DNA of 64,000 nt, taken from contig NZ_JACNME010000005.1 in assembly GCF_014270065.1 (NCBI RefSeq), positions 124,001 to 188,000 on the forward strand. Direction: 5' to 3'. Source of the DNA: Quadrisphaera sp. RL12-1S (GTDB lineage Bacteria > Actinomycetota > Actinomycetes > Actinomycetales > Quadrisphaeraceae). The notes under the pieces are model-generated. The model did no database searches and was not told the DNA's origin. It saw only the letters and a program-made list of their open reading frames with translations. The position numbers and the translations under genes were made by a program. The stretch's first letter is position 1; each line of letters begins with the position of its first letter. Positions 61,694-64,000 of the stretch are shown here, one piece after another.

Positions 61694-62481
61694 CGGCCCT
61701 GCAGACCCGTCCCGAGCAGCGGACCAGGCTCGAGCAGGAGGCCTGGGACGCGCTCGGGGCGGTCATGGACCCCGAGCTCGACGAGGCGATCACGTCGCTC
61801 GGCTTCGTGAGGAGCCTCGAGGAGGACGACGACGGGTCGGGCTCGCTGCGGGTGCACCTGCGCCTGCCGACGTCGTTCTGCTCGCCGAACTTCGCCTACC
61901 TCATGTGCTCCGACGCCAAGGACGTGCTCTCGGCGCTGCCCGGTGTGGGCCGGGTGCTGGTGGAGCTCGACGACCACCACGACTCCGACCTCATCAACCG
62001 CGGCCTCGCCGCCGACGCCGGCTACCGGGGCACGTTCGGGCACGAGGCCGAGTCCGACCTCGACGAGCTGCGGCTCACCTTCCGCCGCAAGGCGCACACG
62101 GCGGCCGCCGAGCGGGCGCTCACCGCCCTGCTGCGGGCCCGCCCCGAGCTGGGCGAGCACGACGTGCACGCCGTGCGGCTGGGTGACCTGCTGCCCGAGG
62201 ACGCGACGCAGGCCCTGCTGCGCCGACGCTCGGCCCTGGGGCTGTCCGTCGACGACGACGCACCCGTCGCCGTCGACGACCACGGCGCGCCCGTGGCGCC
62301 GTCGGTGGTGGGGATGTGGCTGCGCAAGGCCCGCTCGACGCGCATCAGCATCGACGGGAACGCGCACTTCTGCCGCGGCCTGCTGGCCACGCGCTACCCG
62401 GGGGCCGAGCTCGACCAGGGCCCCCGCGACGAGGGCACCGCGCCGGTCCCGGTGCAGCTGCTCACCCGCCGCCCCGCCTGA
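61690..62481 (+). CDS. DUF59 / MIP18-family metal-sulfur cluster assembly-like protein
   Basis: This 263-residue protein has an N-terminal DUF59 domain (residues ~15-95; AVMDPELDEAITSLGFV, RLPTSFCSPNFAYLMCSDAKD) and a C-terminal region peculiar to propane-cluster members (DDHHDSDLINRGLAADAGYRGTFG, RISIDGNAHFCRGLLATRYPG). DUF59 proteins help assemble Fe-S or di-iron centres. GTG 61690 overlaps the amidohydrolase stop (GTGA). Here it may mature the amidohydrolase or an enzyme encoded elsewhere, since no di-iron oxygenase is present in the window. Confidence 0.85.
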   Translation: MTALQTRPEQRTRLEQEAWDALGAVMDPELDEAITSLGFVRSLEEDDDGSGSLRVHLRLPTSFCSPNFAYLMCSDAKDVLSALPGVGRVLVELDDHHDSDLINRGLAADAGYRGTFGHEAESDLDELRLTFRRKAHTAAAERALTALLRARPELGEHDVHAVRLGDLLPEDATQALLRRRSALGLSVDDDAPVAVDDHGAPVAPSVVGMWLRKARSTRISIDGNAHFCRGLLATRYPGAELDQGPRDEGTAPVPVQLLTRRPA

Positions 62482-62526
62482 CGGGGCTGTCCCACCCCAC
62501 TCGCGTCTGTTCGAAGGAGAGCAGTC

Positions 62527-63060
62527 ATGAAGCGTCTTCTCGCGCTCGGAGTGTCGATCGGCGTCCTGGCCGGAGTGCTCACCTGGGTCGGGTTCTCCCT
62601 GCCCAGCGCCGGGACCACGGCCGCCGTGCTCGTGGTCTGGGTGGGCTTCGCCGCCTGGGCGCTGTTCTACGCCGCCGGCGGCGGCACCGGAGGGCTCGGC
62701 AAGACCGTCGCCTCCACCCTGTCCGGCGTGGTGTGGGGGTGGCTGATCATCCAGGCCGCCACCGCCGCCATGAGCGGCAACGCCCTCGTGCTGGGGGTCG
62801 CGGTGGCCGTCGGCGCGTTCGGCATGTGCGTGCAGGCGGCGTGGAAGCCGCTGGCCTTCATCCCCGGCGCCTTCGTCGGGGCGGCGTGCTTCTTCGGCAC
62901 GGGCGCCAGCGGGGCCGCGGTCCTCGCGTCGGTGGTCTCGCTCGTGGTCGGGGCCGTGCTGGCCTTCGCCTCCGAGAAGGGCGCGGACCTCATCGAGCCG
63001 CTGCTCGGGCGCAGGCCGACCGCGCGACCGGCCACCCCCCGCACGAGCCGCCACGCCTGA
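62527..63060 (+). CDS. DUF1097 membrane protein (YcdZ-like)
   Basis: This 177-residue membrane protein has five to six short helices and the DUF1097 hallmarks STLSGVVWGWLIIQ, AFGMCVQAAWKPLAF and IPGAFVGAACFFG. The family includes E. coli YcdZ and has no proven function; a small-solute channel or permease is plausible. ATG 62527 follows GAAGGAG at a good distance, 45 bp after the DUF59 stop, so it is the third gene of the amidohydrolase operon. A very strong terminator follows. Confidence 0.8.
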   Translation: MKRLLALGVSIGVLAGVLTWVGFSLPSAGTTAAVLVVWVGFAAWALFYAAGGGTGGLGKTVASTLSGVVWGWLIIQAATAAMSGNALVLGVAVAVGAFGMCVQAAWKPLAFIPGAFVGAACFFGTGASGAAVLASVVSLVVGAVLAFASEKGADLIEPLLGRRPTARPATPRTSRHA

Positions 63061-63071
63061 CCGGCCACGCC

Positions 63072-63133
63072 GCGACTGTGGACGCTGTGTCCCGGTGTGG
63101 GCCTCCACACCGGGACACAGCGTCCACGGTCGC
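63072..63133. terminator. 29-bp stem-loop bidirectional terminator
   Basis: A perfect 23-bp stem (63078-63100 with 63105-63127, loop GCCT) is extended by one T-G wobble and five more pairs (GCGAC/GTCGC). It sits between the convergent DUF1097 and F420-type oxidoreductase genes and can serve both. Confidence 0.85.
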
Positions 63134-63154
63134 TCTCGCGCCGCGGCGTGAGGG

Positions 63155-64000
63155 CTACAGCTGCGGGGTCACCAGGGACGCGAAGGCGTCGAGGTGGTCG
63201 AGGTCGGCCAGGTCGAGCACCTGCAGGTAGAACCGGGTGGCGCCGGCCTCGACGTAGCGCCCCAGCAGGTCGGTGACCTCGCCCGGCGTGCCGCAGAAGC
63301 CCTGCTCCCGGACCTGCTGGGGGTCACGGCCGATCGCCGTGGCGCGCCGGGCCACCTCGTCGTCGTCCTTCCCGAGGACGAGCAGGTGCGCCACCGACAT
63401 CTCGATGCTGCCCGGGTCGCGCCCGACCGCCTCGCAGGCGGCCCGGACGCGGGCGAAGCGCTGGCCGGCGTCCTCGGGGGTGCAGAAGCCGGCGTTGAAG
63501 TCGGCGGCGTACCGGGCGGCGAGCTCCGGCGTGCGCTTCTTGCCCGCCCCGCCGACCACCACGGGCAGCGGCTGCTGCACGGGCTTGGGCAGCGCCGGGG
63601 AGTCCTTGACCGCGTAGTGCTCGCCGGTGAAGTCGTACGTGGTGCCCGCCGGGGTGGCCCACATGCCGGTGATGAGCTCGAGCTGCTCGGCGAGCCTGTC
63701 GAACCGCTCCCCCAGCGCCGGGAAGGGGATGGCGTAGGCGGCGTGCTCGGCCTCGAACCAGCCGGCGCCCAGGCCCAGCTCCACGCGGCCGCCGGACATC
63801 TCGTCGACCTGCGCCACCTGCACCGCGAGCACGCCGGGGTGCCGGAACGTGGCGGAGGACACGAGCGTGCCCAGGCGCACCGTGCTCGTCTCGCGGGCCA
63901 GGCCCGCGAGGGTGGTCCAGGCGTCGGTCGAGCCGGGAAGCGCCTGCGCGGGGTCGTCCGACATCGCGAGGTAGTGGTCGGACCGGAAGAAGGCGGAGAA
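63155..64000 (-). CDS. LLM-class F420-dependent oxidoreductase (5' end outside window)
   Basis: This is a bacterial luciferase-like (LLM) flavin/F420 oxidoreductase. At least 281 residues are seen; the frame continues past base 64000 (FFRSDHYLAMSDDP lies across the apparent ATG at 63964), so the N-terminus is missing. Core motifs are VRLGTLVSSATFRHPGVLAVQVAQVDEMSGGRVELGLGAGWFEAEH and PLPVVVGGAGKKRTPELAARYAA. Substrate is unknown. It is convergent with the propane-type cassette and separated from it by the 29-bp stem terminator, so it is probably not part of it. Confidence 0.9.
   Translation of the reverse strand, partial: FSAFFRSDHYLAMSDDPAQALPGSTDAWTTLAGLARETSTVRLGTLVSSATFRHPGVLAVQVAQVDEMSGGRVELGLGAGWFEAEHAAYAIPFPALGERFDRLAEQLELITGMWATPAGTTYDFTGEHYAVKDSPALPKPVQQPLPVVVGGAGKKRTPELAARYAADFNAGFCTPEDAGQRFARVRAACEAVGRDPGSIEMSVAHLLVLGKDDDEVARRATAIGRDPQQVREQGFCGTPGEVTDLLGRYVEAGATRFYLQVLDLADLDHLDAFASLVTPQL

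Noticed and set aside
57858-63060. Hidden di-iron monooxygenase subunits (prmA/mimA-like) within the cassette
   Set aside because: All space is taken by the five genes and short gaps. No ExxH di-iron motifs, ferredoxin-reductase domain, coupling-protein sequence or GroEL were found in any frame.
63155-63964. ATG 63964 as the true start of the F420-type oxidoreductase gene
   Set aside because: The frame continues upstream with conserved LLM-family sequence (FFRSDHYLA) to the window edge, so the gene is cut by the window end.
1-64000. tRNA, rRNA or riboswitch sequences
   Set aside because: No tRNA T-loop or anticodon-arm pattern, rRNA block or known riboswitch core was recognised in any intergenic gap. 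A tRNAscan-SE and Infernal run would be the decisive check.

Overview
This is chromosomal sequence from a very G+C-rich actinobacterium. Most genes start with GTG, many neighbouring genes overlap by GTGA or ATGA, and the gene families are actinobacterial: Lhr, ClgR, PimB', DUF3043, the QcrCAB/CtaCDEF respiratory genes, and an F420-type (LLM) oxidoreductase. Much of the order from about 18.7 to 57.9 kb follows the Mycobacterium tuberculosis Rv2182c-Rv2217 block (acyltransferase, FadD15, PimB', DEDDh/GIY-YIG protein, TrpD, CtaE, QcrCAB, CtaF, CtaC, HesB-type protein, glycerate kinase, DUF3043, PepB, E2, TIGR01777, LipB). The GC level and the DUF222 gene would suit Kineosporiales or a related order, but the genus cannot be fixed from this window. 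No rRNA, tRNA, CRISPR array or intact mobile element was seen.

Layout. 1-2.3 kb: 3' part of the helicase gene lhr. 2.4-10.2 kb: accessory and small metabolic genes, namely a DUF222/HNH nuclease, DUF4126, an EamA transporter with a GntR regulator and a FadR-type operator, a cyclase-family hydrolase, and an overlapping DNA-repair/flavin oxidase trio. 10.2-19.6 kb, mostly on the minus strand: clgR, cinA, pgsA, rimO, ftsK, rnj, dapA and an acyltransferase. 19.6-28.6 kb: lipase, ROK kinase, acyl-CoA ligase, pimB', a membrane-anchored zinc peptidase, an exonuclease/UvrC-like protein and a RAM-domain protein. 28.6-38.4 kb: trpD, then the aerobic respiratory chain as two convergent operons (ctaE-qcrCAB and ctaC-ctaD-ctaF). 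These are separated by 1.1 kb holding an IS21 istB remnant and an unusual palindrome between two strong terminators. 38.5-57.9 kb: aat, HesB-type Fe-S protein, glycerate kinase, M20 peptidase, CDF transporter, a NYN-like/ABC-F pair, pepA, lpdA-sucB, a transmembrane pseudokinase and lipB.

The most interesting region is 57.86-63.06 kb, directly after lipB. It encodes a zinc alcohol dehydrogenase, a GAF/degenerate-AAA+/Fis regulator, an amidohydrolase, a DUF59 (MIP18-like) protein and a DUF1097 membrane protein. The first four are the accessory set that normally surrounds soluble di-iron propane monooxygenases (prm/mim loci), but no monooxygenase subunit, reductase, coupling protein or GroEL is present. 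A 17-bp palindrome, CGTCTCA-N3-TGAGACG, occurs in front of both the dehydrogenase gene and the regulator/amidohydrolase divergence. This suggests a self-contained two-promoter regulon.

A second theme is leaderless transcription. At least a dozen genes have a TANNNT -10 hexamer 6-8 nt before the start codon. One case is a 17-bp divergent gap in which the -10 boxes of lipB and an oxidoreductase gene overlap on opposite strands.
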